64,000 nt of DNA from Pisolithus tinctorius. Lineage: Eukaryota > Basidiomycota > Agaricomycetes > Boletales > Pisolithaceae. The first letter of the stretch is position 1; the number at the start of each line of letters is the position of its first letter. Location: assembly GCA_024663395.1 (NCBI GenBank), contig JANFAH010000009.1, forward strand, positions 496,001-560,000, written 5' to 3'. The notes beneath the pieces were generated by a model, which worked only from the letters and a program-made list of their open reading frames with translations, searched no databases and was not told the origin of the DNA. This document shows positions 39,105 to 51,142 of the stretch, piece by piece. Made by a program: the position numbers and the translations under genes.

Positions 39105-41883
39105 TCAGAGGTTCACTGAGGCCGCCAGATCCTGAGGCAACGCAGTTACCATCTGGAAGGGTGCAACATAACAAGGGAAAAATTAAGGATGTTAAATAAA
39201 CTAACTTATGAGTTATTCAGAATACTCACCTGGCGTGTTTTCTCCTCACCTCCAACTTCCCATCCACTCCGCGCGATTGGAAGCACGTAGTTCTTAATAA
39301 GTCGCACACAGACTTGGCCGGTACCAAGCTTGTCTCCTGTAAACTTCCGCCAGCGTAGCATCACGTCGAAGAGTTTGGATGCCCTAGTGAGTAACCGGTT
39401 GCGAGCGGCAATTACCTCCGGGTCGAATAGTGGGCGGTTAAATCGAAGGAACGGTGACAGAAGGGTTTCTGCAGCGATCGTGGCGTTCTCGAATACGCTA
39501 TGCACTGACTTCAGAATCATCTGAGACAGAGACAATCAGGTAAACTAATTTTTCTCGATGCATGGGTTGAGTGACACGGACCAAAAACTTGTGGTGGTCT
39601 GATCCAATGGAAGCTTCCACTTGTTCAGCGACGTCGATAATTCTTCTGATATCACGGATCGAATAAGGATCGAATCCTCCGCTCTCAAGCATCTTGCAGA
39701 GACGAGGAACAACCGCAGTAGAGATCATGGCTGATACTAGATCACCATCGGGAGGTGGCTCCGAGGATTCTGCGTTTTCATCTTCATCGTACGACGATTG
39801 GGAATACTCGTGCAGGGACGAGTACCAGGAGAAATCGTCGAGGTTATCAGATGACTTTGACGGACGATGAGCGCAGGGAGCCCCAAACTAATGGCAGGCA
39901 ACACTCACATCTAATGGGTCCCATCCTAGCAGTTCTAGACGTACCCAAAACTCCCATGCGCCAACAAGACCAAGGCCGCCCCATGCACCCGTGTAACTAT
40001 CACCATAACGACTTCGCCACTCACCGAACCATTTAGCGAGCCCTAGACTAGGGTCCTTGAACTCGGCTGCAGCCACGTCAGAGAGAAGCTCTTCCCCGCC
40101 AGTAGTGATCCTTTGAATGGCAGCTCGATAGTCTTGGGCATCGGACGGGGGGAGGGACGAGTCAGTTGAATATCCTTCTTCCTCCCAGTCCGCTTCTGAT
40201 ACTGCATTCCGAGACTGACGGCGATGGCGTCGTGCAACTCGTGCAACCCTTCTAACCTTCCTAAGCGCGGCAGGATCGGCTCGGGGCACATCGCGACCCA
40301 GCTCATCGAATTCGTCCGGTGGGGGTTCACGTTGTGCGGGGGAGCCAAATACGACAGAAAGATCATCCTCATCATCTTCCTTGCGTCTCCGCGTAATCAT
40401 CCCTGAGCGCTCCTTTAGAATAAAGATATGTTCGCTTTCCAGTCGTTCGAGCTCAGGATACTGGATATGGTCAGCCCCAAGTTCAAGGTCGTAACAAACG
40501 TTCACTGTACCTTTTCATCGAGAAACGTGGCTACGCTTTCCATCCATTCTTTGAACTCGGCAAACCAACTCCTCTTGGTTTCAGCTTGCGCAACCATGTC
40601 ACGCAGTTCCGTTTCTCGAGTATCCAACTGTTCTTCCTCTTCGGAGAACGAGGCTACTGCGTTCGTGTTGGAGGCGTGAGAGGTTTTCAGTGCCGCAAGG
40701 GACTGGGCAAGGCGTTCGATAGCCGGACCCAGCTCGGGTAGGTTTGTTGGTGGGGGGACTGACGAAGCAGTGAGCACGGGAAAGGTATATTTTGGCGGTT
40801 GACGCACTAGGGGCTGGCTTATAAACTTGCTTTTCAGGAGCTGCATCGGCTCTTGCAAACGGATCCAAACCACCTCTTCGCAATTGTTCTCTTTCCCACT
40901 CGATGGTCTCTTCATCTTCCTCATCCCTATACAATGATTTAACGACGTCAGAGAAGGGATGAAAATCACTGACGCATCAGCAATCATTTCTTGCATGGCA
41001 TCTTTTCGCTTGCTTGCTTCTATCTTTCGAGACTTCTTGCCAAGCGCGATCCTTTCTTGAGCACTCGTGTACTGGGCGTATTCTACGATATTGAAGTGTC
41101 AAGCTGACGCGGGTGCTGGTCGAGTACCTTACCTACCGTCATCGCCCTCCCCTAGTTCGTCTTCTTCACGCACTAACCGACTCTCAGGGTGTGGACCTTG
41201 ATATGTGTCTGTGCGTGTCGTGATAGCGAGCGATATGTAGTCTTGCTCTGGACCGACTGCACGCAGACGTTCGCGCTTCTCCTTTGCAGTTTGAATATAC
41301 GATTGTGTAGGTATCGAGACACCGCCGCTCGGCGCTAAAAGCACTTAGGATAAGATGTGCATATACGCGACGGAAAACATACCCGGGGTGTCGAGGGACA
41401 CGATGGCACGATCTTCCGTGTCCATTGAAACGTCCACGTCGTAAACCTCGTGATCGGGCATGGGTGGCCGTGTCGACTGCATGCTTGCCTTTAGCTCTGA
41501 GAGGTATGCCGCGTCATAAACGGGTGCGCCATTGGAACGAGCACCGATGGTTGCCTGATCCAAGGTATCCGGTAGGGCATTGCTGTCGAACGGTGTCAAG
41601 ACAAATCCGGTAGAGGATGACGATGAACGTACGCAGGATGTATTCCCAGAGTCAACTTCCGACTCAAGCTCGACTTTTTCAACTGAAATGTCTCCGGCTC
41701 GTCGCCCTCCTCGTCACCGCCGCCGAAGCTGAGTTTCGACTTTGCCTTTGCCCTCTTTGCCTTGTTCTTCGCCTTGGACGATGCTATGTTTATCGGCGAG
41801 TCGTTTCCCTCCTCGCCAGACTCCTCCTGTGTTTCCCTCGCCCGCTGACCCGGTCTCGCCTTTGACTTCTTGAATGCGAGCAT
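39105..41883 (-). CDS. GCFC/PAXBP1-like protein (GC-rich sequence DNA-binding factor family)
   Basis: The gene starts at 41883 and ends at 39105, with about eight exons. The N-terminus is basic (MLAFKKSKARPGQRARE) and continues with a Lys-rich region, then KKSSLSRKLTLGIHPA and PVYDAAYLSELKASMQSTRP. Next come LRAVGPEQDYISLAI with an acidic stretch, a coiled coil of about 100 residues with PELGPAIERLAQSLAALKT, and the GCFC domain: AAEFKDPSLGLAKWFGEWRSRYGDSYTG, then GLGLVGAWEFWVRLELLGWDPL. The end is TLLSPFLRFNRP-type sequence, CVRLIKNYVLPIARSGWEVG and a short tail after a last intron. Members associate with spliceosome-disassembly factors and chromatin; despite the family name, DNA binding is doubtful. 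Its start codon lies only 83 bp from the divergent RAD60-like gene. Confidence 0.85.
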
Positions 41884-41966
41884 GAGAGGTGTGACTGTGA
41901 CGTGACTGTGACACGGCTACCCAAGGCGGACAATTTTCCCACGCGCTGTGTCTTCCTCACCCAGCC

Positions 41967-43612
41967 ATGTCCGCACGGCCCCGTCCGAGACCGCGTCCAG
42001 TCCCAAAATTGAAACCGCGCGCAACCAACGACGACCGGGCCGATCGCGTCGACGGAGTGGCCTCGTCGTCGTCGTCGAAGGTGTTGCTGACATCAGCCGC
42101 GGACGAGGATGCCCGGTTCATGCGCAACCGCGGACGGACAGCCGCTCAGTGGAAGCAGCTGCAGCAGCTGACAAGGAGTAAAGCCATTAGTACATCTCAA
42201 TGTCATCACCAGTGCTTATTACGATCCGTTAGACAGCACTCCTGTTCACGCAGCAGACGACGACGACGACGACGATTCTGAGCACCCCGAGTCATCCGAT
42301 GCATCGTCTTCTCCCGCGAGACGCTCTAAGAGGAAGAAACGCAACGACCGTCCCCGGTGGCAGACAGTCAACGCCACCAAATTGCAAGCGAAATTGTGCG
42401 TGCGAGCGGTCACTGGAGGTGCGCGCTCAGATTCTGATGCTCTAACATACAGACTATCATCCGACGGGGAAGACAGCGACATAGAAATCATCGAATCCAT
42501 TAACCCTGACACCCAACGAGCCGCCGGTGAAAGCTCCCCCAACAAACGGAAACGCGAACGAAGTCGGTCAAGGTCAATTACCCCTCCTCCTAAACTCTCA
42601 GACTACCAGCTTGCCAATGCAAGATACCTCGTACGGTTAGTACTGCCCATCTCTCCCTCGTGTGACACCCTACTCACACGTTCTTGAAAGACAAGCGCTG
42701 GCTGTGGAACCCCGGGCGCCTTCGCCGACCTTTCTCGCGGACGATTCGATTGACAACATTGTACTGAACCCGGAGCTAGTTGAAATAGCCGAAGCGGTCA
42801 AGAAACAAGCAGCGCAGCAGAAGACCGATGCGGAGCAAACAGGGGGACCTGAAATGGTTACCCTCAAAGTTAACTGGATCCCACATCCTCTCAACGTCGC
42901 GGCCCAGAAACAGACATGGACTCGCGAAATGAAACGAGTGCGTATTATTTTGTCAAATAGACGGGCATTTACTCACATCACGTTGCTAGCACGACGCCTT
43001 CCGAGTGCTCTTCGAAGAAACCGCCGATGTTAATAGCATTTTGGTGGACCATCTTGTCGTTACTTACGATGGCAAACGTGTTTTTCCATCTGGTACACCT
43101 CACAGCCTTCGCATTTGGACAGAGGGAGAGCTAGGTACATATCCCCTGAATGAATGTATAGACGATCTTTGACACGTTTCACAGAGGCATGTGACAAGAA
43201 CACCTACGAGTATATGCGCTCCCTCCGCCTTCAACGTTCCCACTCTCCCGTACTCCAAGCCGACGACGCATCTGAAGAAGGAGCAACATCGAGCGACGAC
43301 CATTCCCACGCAGATTCGGACGCTGAGTCGTCAGGAGGAGACAAGTTCAAACTCATATTCCGATCGACAGTCGTTGACGACGTTACTCTCACCGTTCGGC
43401 CTACGACAACTTGCGCTGCAATCGTCAAGGCCTTCCTCAAGGCTGCCGGTCTTCCCGACATCTATAGCGATGATCCGCCACCCAAAATCAGAGGATCGAA
43501 ATCGACACCCTACCCGCGGCTCAAGATCGACGGAGAGAAGCAAGCACCTGACACAGAAATCGGAGATGCCGAGTTGGAGGATGGTGATCTGGTGGAAGTC
43601 GTTGGCATATGA
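41967..43612 (+). CDS. Rad60/NIP45/Esc2-like protein with SUMO-like C-terminal domain
   Basis: The product starts MSARPRPRPRPVPKLKPR at 41967 and ends at the stop at 43610-43612. Long Ser/Asp-rich and Lys/Arg-rich low-complexity stretches precede a first ubiquitin-like segment (MVTLKVNWIPHPLN, then RVLFEETADVNSILVDHLVV and YDGKRVFPSGTP). The final 90 residues form a SUMO-like domain: FKLIFRSTVVDDVTLTVRPT, IVKAFLKAAGLPD, then LKIDGEKQAPDTEIGDAELE and the end DLVEVVGI without a diglycine. Rad60/NIP45/Esc2 family proteins bind the SUMO E2 and assist recombination repair and fork stability. The lack of a GG end means it is not conjugated. The gene is convergent with the RNA-triphosphatase gene, the stops being 168 bp apart. 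Confidence 0.82.
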
Positions 43613-43780
43613 ACATCGCAAGCTATTATACCCTACAATAATAACATTGGGCTAATGGGTGGTCGTTCCTCAGTTCTCACTTGCTACCTTTGCTCTGCTA
43701 TGCATTAATCTTATTAGATCGATTGACGAGATACTCTAATCTTTGTACTGCTACGGGATGCACATGCTAGTTTTTGGAGT

Positions 43781-44893
43781 TCAATGCCATCCATCAGACG
43801 CATTTTTCACAAGAATTCTGGCGTTGTTGACAAAGGATCTGATCAGTTCATCGAACGCGTTTCGCTCATGTTCCGGTGCGTTCATGTCCCCCCTCCTGGA
43901 AGCAGCGAACAGCAGTAAAGAAGGTCGGGCGATTTCCAGCTCTAACTCGTGCGTGACCTCAGGCTATATAAAAAGTAAACAAGAAAACCAACGCCACAGT
44001 AAATCAGTTATGCGCACCAGAGGGTTTGAACTCGAGGTGGTCGTAACTTGCGTCAAGTCAATATTAAATTCTTCGTGAGAGTAACATATCCTGTCCTTCC
44101 TTCTCGTATGTGTTGGCGTTCCTACGGGATGCGCAACTGCAGACATATATCGTTCAGAACGAGATGCGCAACGAAAATATACATACACACCTGGAATTTC
44201 CAGATTGACACTGACTCTCCAATCTGCAGCCCGCTTCGGACAGTATATATTGAGATCCCCCAACCGTATCTTCGTCATGATCTCGTGCGCGACTCCAGTC
44301 TTCTCATCGCGGGTAACCCTTATCTTCTCGCGGTCGCGAGGGTTGTCAGACGCGAAAAACGAATCTACGACTTTTACGTGCTTGTACTCCAGAGGCGAGC
44401 TTGGATGGGTCGGTTCGCGGGACGTTTGCTGTAGCTGGTTTAGAAGGGTGTTGTAGTGCTTGTGCTGTGCCTACTCAGAAGAGAGGTAAACTCTTAAAAT
44501 CAGACTGGATGGCCCGCCATCTCGGTATGAAACAAAGGAAGTGACAAGGACTGACTGCTGACATGTTCGTTTCGAATCGCAAGTCGGAATCAATGTTTGG
44601 GGACAATACTGTGTATGCCAGTTGCGCGATGATGATTCACGGATGAACGAACGAGGAGGCAGACACGTACTCGTTTCTACCAGTACAGGCAGCATAAGCC
44701 GATTGGATGCCTTGTCTCTCAGCACACCGACCTTGGCCTCCACCTCGACCCTCGCGTCCGGACCTGCGTTGGGTCTGGTCATGATCATGTGGTGCACGAA
44801 GTCGGCGATCTCTCGTATGAACTCGTCCAAGGGCTCGACGCCCAGAATCGAGACGGACAGCGGGGGCAGATTTGGTGGGTTGCTGTTGTTCAT
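43781..44893 (-). CDS. mRNA 5'-triphosphatase, Cet1-type (CYTH fold)
   Basis: The gene starts at 44893. The first exon has LDEFIREIADFVHHMIMTRP and EVEAKVGVLRDKASNRLMLPV, the first metal-binding E-x-E motif of the tunnel fold. Later exons give a segment starting EYKHVKVVDSFF, RIRLGDLNIYCPKRAADWRVSVNLEI, then RRKDRICYSHEEFNIDLTQVTTT and the second glutamate motif ELELEIARPSLLLFAAS. The order matches the fungal Cet1/Pct1 RNA triphosphatase. It removes the gamma phosphate from nascent transcripts before guanylylation, the first step of capping. Fungal Cet1 is unrelated to the animal enzyme. The protein is short, without the long N-terminal extension of budding yeast. The frame is continuous through the exons read. 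Confidence 0.87.
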
Positions 44894-45042
44894 CCTCGGC
44901 CGTCGATGCTGTGATGGAAAGTCGAAGGTGTTTTAGTGTATAAGCGGGGTCGGAGTGCCAGTCTAGACTATCACACTTTAGGATATCTTAGCGCTCGTCC
45001 GATTCTCTAATAGCTACATGATATGGAGCCGGACCGGGTTGG

Positions 45043-46301
45043 CTAATGCCCATGTCCTACTAACTGGCTAACTACGAGGGGAAAGAACATTCCAACTACC
45101 AAAATGACACTACGGACCACTTTATTGATCCCACCCGTTGTGAGCGAGGGCTCTGGTGCACGCTCAGCAGTGTGCTGCAAGACGGTAGCCACATAAAGAA
45201 ACGTTCCCCCCTGATTAATAAAAAAATCAGCCATATTATGTACCTTCTTTTTCTTTCTCAAAAATGACGTGGAGGAAGAAACTTACACTAAATAACAATG
45301 GAACACCTGGACCGAGTCTCTGGTTCATGAATGGCAAGGAGAATAACAGGTAGGAAAGTATCGCGCTGACGGGTGTTGCGAGACTGAAGGCCAGCAAGTG
45401 TTTCTTGCATTCCATGACAGGCAGCGATCTAGAAAGGAGTGATGTCGTAAGAGCAAGTGCGGTGGGTGCTATTAAAAATATAAAGTGAGAGTGTAAGCAA
45501 CAATAACCATCGACGAGGAAACGTGTAGTGACCTTTATGAACGATAATCGCAAGAAAAACGATGAACGATAAGGCAGAGGAACCTTCGTCAGCAGTGGAA
45601 GAAACGCCCAAAGCGTACCCATCGACCAAGGCATGTACGACTAAGCCAAGGGACAGCGGGAACACACGACGGAATGCATCATCGCTTCCAAAGTGGCGTG
45701 GGCCGGCGGGTGGTGGTCTCGAGCCTATAGAGGGTACGCTTATGCCCTGTTCGCGCTCGAGCTCCTCCAGATCGATTTGGAAGGTATCCCCCTGTGCTGC
45801 GGCCCCATGAACTTGATGGTGTGGGAGTAGTAGCGTGGTCGCCGCATGAGATGAAAAATACTCTTCGACGAAAAGCATAAAAACAAATCCAGTCAGGACA
45901 GCAGTGCCGACCCGGACAGAAAAAGTGGTCTGATCTGAGTTGCTTCTCGCAATTTCCTCGACACCCCTATATACACGCAACCACGCAGAGTGAGTCGGAT
46001 TGAGGTCATAACGGGGCAGAGTATGCCCGGAGCATCAAACACGAAACGAACGAACTTACTCGGGTATAACGACGCCTAGAGCCGTGCCTATGAGCAGTCC
46101 CGTACCCAAGCTAGACAGGATCGACAGGTGTTTTCCTTAATAACGCGAGCGAGTCCCAGGAGTGAGGCTGCTGCCAGTCGGCAGTGCACGGGGCTACGTA
46201 CTGGATAATGCGATCGACAGCGGGATAACACCAACCACATATGAAACGGTCCCCATGACCGCCGACATTATGGCTAGACTCTGCAGACTGTTGGTAGACA
46301 T
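45043..46301 (-). CDS. ZIP-family zinc/metal transporter (SLC39, ZIP9/13-like)
   Basis: The start is at 46301 and the stop at 45043. The first exon encodes TNSLQSLAIMSAVMGTVSY with a first membrane segment; a second small exon gives LSSLGTGLLIGTALGVVIPE. The large exon continues GVEEIARSN and VGTAVLTGFVFMLFVEEYF, then a loop of about 60 residues with His and acidic residues. The ZIP signature helix is SLGLVVHALVDGYALGVSS, followed by IIVHKAPTALALTTSLL, which carry the conserved His and Asp metal ligands. Two further segments end in the C-terminal SVILVVGMFFPLVVSQL. The layout with GTGLLIGTALGVVIPE fits the ZIP9 branch on Golgi or secretory membranes. Its start codon is 143 bp from the divergent SLD3-like gene. 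Confidence 0.9.
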
Positions 46302-46444
46302 GATGTCCCTAGCTAACACGATGTGAGCTCGCTTGAAGCAAAGTCGTTAATTAAGCGCTTGCACGGTGCGTCATCAGTCACGTGCCCCACCATCGCGTCC
46401 CTGGGACGGATGCGCCTGCATGCAGTTGCCAGACGTTTCGATTC

Positions 46445-48246
46445 ATGGCCTTCGTACAACCACTCGTCCTCGTCAACAGCGCAAATGCAAAATGGACGAC
46501 TACACAGGAAAAGTCCATAAATCGTGATTACCCGTTCACCGACCTCCACCTCGAGTCCCCAGAGCAGTATGTGGTTAGAACATATCTCCAGTTCCTTTGG
46601 CTTCCCGAGGTAAATCAATGGCTCATTCATCCTGATGCGTTACCTGATCCTGGTTTCTCTTGTTTTTCTGTATCCCCAAGTCCATCATGCCACTGATTCT
46701 CTTGGTTCCGTCCTTGAGGCGCGTACAAGAACCTCCTTCATCTTCCTCCGAGTCAGAGCATCCTTTACATGCGCTGCTCGAACCCCTCCTCCTTTCCACC
46801 CGTTCATCGTCTTCCAAGTATCACACGGAGCTCCCTCAAATACTCGCTAATAATGGCGGAGCAGGCGAGATCGAGGAGACCACGATGTGGTATGCGCTCA
46901 ATTACGAAAGGGCTGGGGCCGGGGAAGGGGGGGAGGGGGAGAACGGTGCACAGGGAAGTAATAGTGAGGATGCAATCATGATAGAGGACAAGTGGAGAAA
47001 TGCTTGGCTCGAACGGTTGGAGCGTCGTGAGTACGTATATATACTGGTGCCATTCATCGATGAATCCGAGGTTGACAACTCGCCACAAAGAGTGCAGATA
47101 CAAATCCTACTCTACCTATTGAAACTTTCCTTGCCTGGCCCGTGTCGACCACTCCCACCCGTAACGATACCACCTTCGGGAACAGGGAACGACACAAAGC
47201 TGGCTAAGGATGCAAAGCGCAAAAAGGAAAAATCAGCTACGGTAACGCCGTCCCCGACCGAGCGGTTGGAATCGTTCATGGACAAGCTCTCGACGTGGCA
47301 ACTCATAAGCAAGATGGATTCGCAGGGAATGCACGGCGCGTCTCCAGAAGAACGAGACTGGATGCAGACATTTTGCGAAGACGTCGTTGAGCCGCAGTGA
47401 GTGCCGTGTCGTATAAAATCGACTGTACGGCTGACGCAAACTAGATTCAAAACTACATTCCCAGACATGTGTAAAATTCTACGAAGCAAAGTCTTTCCCC
47501 ACTCACCATTTGCTGATGGTGATTATGGAAGCGATACAGACGTTGCTTCCAATCGCTCCTCGTCACCAGCGCCAGTTTCTAAAGCCTCCACTTCGAAAAC
47601 CTCGAGGGAGAAGGAACGTCCAAAGCAGGATTTACACAGGTCAGCTTCCGTCTCGTCGACCACTGCTGGCTCGAATTTAGGGGCTCGTTCGCGCTCGCTC
47701 TCCGTCTCCCTCGCACAAGACGCCTCTACAAGGAGGTCAAATTCGGCCACCTCCACAACGCTGAAGCGAGCACTCAGTCGCGAAGTTAGCATGTCTCGGA
47801 CATTCAAACCTCGTCCAGCGCCCACACTAAAGGGGTCTGAAGATCACAAAGCAACACACTCTCAACCACCAGATCCAAGTCATCGTCTCGCTCCGAATGC
47901 CAAGAAACGGGTGACAAATGCACAAGGGGTCACCCTTGTCGCTGCTACCCCTACAAAATCAGGCCCGGGTAAGCGGAGCAGGAGTGCGGGGGTGGGGCAA
48001 ATACGCAACTTTTCTCCAACTCCGATACCGAATATGGAGATCGGCGATCGGGAAATGGATCCTTTCGAAGTGCAAGATGAAGAGATCTGGTTGCCAGACA
48101 GCTCTCCAGACCTGCTGCTTCTGCGAGCTCGCGAGCACTCATCTTCGTCATCGTGTCTCGATTCTTTCAATAACCAGGACGACGACGGTGACGACGATAA
48201 TGATATAGAAATGCAGACGCCAGTGAAGAAACGGATGCGTTTATGA
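46445..48246 (+). CDS. Sld3-like DNA replication initiation protein (treslin-type domain)
   Basis: Exons joined in frame from 46445 to 48246. The N-terminus has FTDLHLESPEQYVVRTYLQF. The middle is the Sld3 domain: WYALNYERAG, an acidic insert with a GEGGEGENG tract, WRNAWLERLERREVQIQILL and YLLKLSLPGP, then the helical part starting ERLESFMDKLSTWQLISKMD and KTTFPDMCKILRSKVFP. The C-terminal 250 residues are Ser/Arg/Thr-rich and probably disordered, ending MQTPVKKRMRL. Sld3/treslin loads Cdc45 onto the MCM helicase when phosphorylated by CDK; the many S/T-P sites in the tail fit such control. The intron after LERRE removes a stretch that would otherwise break the domain. The start is the first ATG in frame with the first exon. 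Confidence 0.82.
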
Positions 48247-48659
48247 TCACCGTGCCCTGGTACAACCACTAGAAAGTTGTGAGTCCGCGGATAAGACTAT
48301 CCCGTAAGTGGAGTTGCTTTAGTTCTTGCGAAGTGTATACTCATTGGTGAGTTTATCCTTCTAGGGCATTACGCTAGGTACTCCCGATGCACTTCGACTA
48401 CTAGAAAGATCTGCCTTCGGAGTCGAAGTTGACTTTCTCGGTATAGTACGTAGTTGTTCTCAGGAAGCGACTTTGTCGGGGATGACACTGCGCCATGGGG
48501 CCCAGTCACGTCTGCGGGGACGCCGTAGCGTGAAACATACGCACGAGGTGGAACGCGATTACCACATAAAGTGGACAGTGACGATTTACGACAATAAATT
48601 TCTTTTGTCGATCAATACTAGCACATAACGGTGGTGTGGCATGATGCACGATGTTCGTC
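48247..48659. other. Intergenic region, nothing recognised
   Basis: About 410 bp between the SLD3-like stop and the repeat/pseudogene block. No gene, RNA or repeat could be supported. Confidence 0.5.
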
Positions 48660-49075
48660 ATTATGGCAGACTCAGGTATCTTGCCCCTAGAATCCGGCGG
48701 TTGTCCCGTAAACGATAGTCACCGGCAGAGATTCCAGAAGAAGTCTGGATACCAGCCTGTCTGTCTATGGAGCTTGGGTGGCAAACTGTCTACCGATGAC
48801 TTTGCGTCATTAGACCCAGAAGTCGATGGCAAGCTAATCCCCCTATAGGAGTAAACTCTCTTGTGATGGCTGCAGTTTCCACATTGATGACATGGGCACC
48901 AGCGTATGATGATGGTGTTCGGGTATCGTGCCCCTAAAATCTATGTATTGGAGTTGTCCTACAAATGATAGTCACCTGGGGAAGATCATCCCACCCAGGA
49001 GTCCTTGGCAAACTAATCCCTATGAGGCAAGGGCTCAGAGCATAATGTTTATACCAATGGCAGCCTCCAACGCCA
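48660..49075. repeat. Degenerate direct repeat of about 240 bp at the edge of the KHE pseudogene
   Basis: Two copies share the order ggtatc-tgcccctagaatc, gttgtcccgtaaacgatagtcacc, a variable stretch, then tggcaaactaatccc and a ggcagcctcc-like end. Copy 1 runs about 48670-48885 and copy 2 about 48925-49070. Both resemble the intron and exon of the KHE gene around 50600-50760, so the repeat probably arose within the decayed gene copy. Confidence 0.6.
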
Positions 49076-49420
49076 CGGTCAGATGAGAGCGTCCACATTC
49101 CCATTTAGGGACGTTACTGGGTAGCCGGGGGACCCCCTGGCATCGTAGAGGTTCTCACCTGTGCAGGCTGATCGTGCCGCTGATCTTCCCAACCACTACC
49201 ATACGTGAATCGGGGACTCGAACCAAACCAGTGCGATAGCTGACACAGGGTAATTACGGACCGGTATGGCGGTGATACTCAACAGAGATCTGCATTCTCT
49301 CAGCACCCGCCAGATTGACATCATTGACATTGACGGGGCCCTTTTGGCTTCCCCTTGCATCGCACAAGTCTTTTCGATATCTCGTGACAAGCTGCGCAAT
49401 CAGCCATCCTAGACGGCGGA
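48925..49420 (+). pseudogene. Inverted, decayed copy of the mitochondrial KHE-type gene
   Basis: The plus strand from about 49027 to 49420 aligns with the minus strand of the working gene at about 50170-50600. Matching blocks include cagatgagagcgt, gcatcgtagaggtt, accatacgtga at the exon/intron border, ggtaattacgg-like intron sequence, ctgcattctc, then gccagattgacatcattgacattgac and caagtctttt. The exon encoding the membrane segment (IPFFFCAWRSWSHYK in the working gene) is missing between ctcaacaga and gatctgcattc. The frame is broken in several places, so no protein can be made. It points toward the working gene, tail to tail. Confidence 0.72.
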
Positions 49421-49866
49421 ACAGCGGCCGGGAAATACGCATTACATTCTGCGACCAAAAATTCAGCAGCTTGGTAAGCTCGCAATATCGGACGCCGTTC
49501 GTACATCTTTGGCCAGCACTTCTGAACGGCTTTAGAGCGATACTTGCTGTGACTAGTCCTGGTATGACCAGCAGATCAACCAATGGTATGTTGTAAGTTT
49601 GAAGGGTCTTTCCTGAGGACGATCGTGACATCGCAAAATGAATCGGAGATCGCCTGCAAGGTGTTTAAGTTATCCAGATAGAGCGGCCAACGCGCAATAT
49701 GAACAAGGGGCTATGCCCGATGCAAATCCGACAATACTGATTGGCCAACCAACCCGCCGTGAGGACAAAATAAGATCACAGATAGGAAATAGACCATCGC
49801 AAGTGCCTCTGTTCTAGTCAGGAAATTGTTTGGGCGAGGCCAAGAATGTGAATACAAGCTATCTTA
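49421..49866. other. Spacer between KHE pseudogene and KHE gene
   Basis: About 450 bp. The left part may still be weakly related to the last KHE exon (a gcggccgggaaatacgcatt stretch at about 49425). The rest is not recognised. Confidence 0.4.
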
Positions 49867-51142
49867 CTATCGGGGCTCAGCTTGCAATCGGACACGCACT
49901 TGCTCCATGGCACGATACATGTCTGCTGCTGCGGAATCAGGAAGACTGAAGAGTTCGAGAATTCTTGGTACAGCCCCGCGTGAGAGTAAGAGGTGATGCG
50001 GCACGGGGCCCGCGTTACTGTCTGCGGTCGAGGAAGATATGCTTTTCAGATTACAATCCGATGCGTTTTCAGGCTTTCCCCGCTTGTCCGAGGACGACAC
50101 TTGACAGCAGTTCGATAGGGCGCTGTTCGCGTTGGGCGCGGGTGGAGAGAACAAACGGTAGAGCTCATCTAGTTCCCGGTTTGGCTCGGGATGGACAAAT
50201 CCCTGATCTATGAGGGAAGAGAGATATTGAGAAGACTTGTATGCTGCAAGGGGAGGCCAAAGGAACCACGTCAATGTCAACGACATCAATCTGGCGAGTG
50301 CCATGAGAATGCAGACCTTTGTAATGTGACCATGACCTCCATGCGCAGAAAAAGAACGGTATGTTGGGTATCACCGCTGGGCCATTGCATAATTAACCTG
50401 CATCAGCCGCCGCACTATTTTGGCTTGAGTGCCCAACTCACGTATGATGGTAAGTGGAAAGGTCAGCGGTGTAATCATCATCCACAAGTAGAAACCTCTA
50501 CGATGCCGGGGTCCCCGGCTGTCCAATAACACCCTTAAATGGGAAAGCGAAGGGTGCACGCTCTCATCTGATAGTGGCGTAGAGAGGCTAGAGTACAGAG
50601 ATGGTGGATATATGAGCCGTATCTTGACGTGCATCATCAATTTCCGGCGGCCAAAAAGACGGCAGAAAGATACTACACACCACCGGCGGCCGTTCTTCGC
50701 TCTTTTGATCACTTCCCGAAAGGCCTTCTAGTGGTTTGCCCGCAATACCTCGATTTCTAAGCGAAGGTGCGAGGGACGGATCAACACCTTTTAGTGCGAG
50801 CTCTTCAAAGTCAATCCGGTCCACGAGCCGTTCGCCATGTTGGTACAGACGCAACTATCTTCGAAGCGTCAGTTGAAGGATCTCACACAGCAAAACTTCC
50901 TATTAAAAAAACGAGGAGACACGAGCCTTCCAGCTCCCTTCTGGCGCTTTTCCAAAATTTGCCCAGGCATCGGCGGCCACCGTTGTTAGTTTATTGAGCA
51001 TTCTATTGGTCCATGACTTGTTTTTTTCGGCCGCACCCGGCGGTGCGAGGTTGAAATGATAGTAAACTAATGGTCGGCTGACGAGTAGCGCAGATGGGCG
51101 CGCCTTCGCCAGGGGAAGTGCAATGATGCGCAAGGACGGCAT
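49867..51142 (-). CDS. Mitochondrial K+/H+ exchange-related protein (Mit_KHE1 family, Mrs7/Ylh47 partner type)
   Basis: Exons from 51142 to 49867. The N-terminus LRIIALPLAKARP, followed by PLVYYHFNLAPPG, WTNRMLNKLTTVAADAWANF and GKAPEGSWKA, is the start of the Mit_KHE1 domain (PF10173). Then YQHGERLVDRIDFEELALKG and VDPSLAPSLRNRG, VRIRLIYPPSLYSSL-like sequence and LSHLRVLLDSRGPRHRRGF lead to a membrane segment LWMMITPLTFPL and a second one IPNIPFFFCAWRSWSHYKAY. The end is Ser/Asn-rich with SRGAVPRILELFSLP. Yeast relatives of this family are linked to the mitochondrial K+/H+ exchanger and ion homeostasis. An intron donor GTGGTG after about residue 145 keeps frame; a long alternative exists. 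The start is at the first ATG in frame. Confidence 0.83.

Noticed and set aside
44020..44045. tRNA T-loop-like word (ggtttgaactcgagg)
   Set aside because: It lies inside the CET1-like gene and no acceptor stem or anticodon arm surrounds it.
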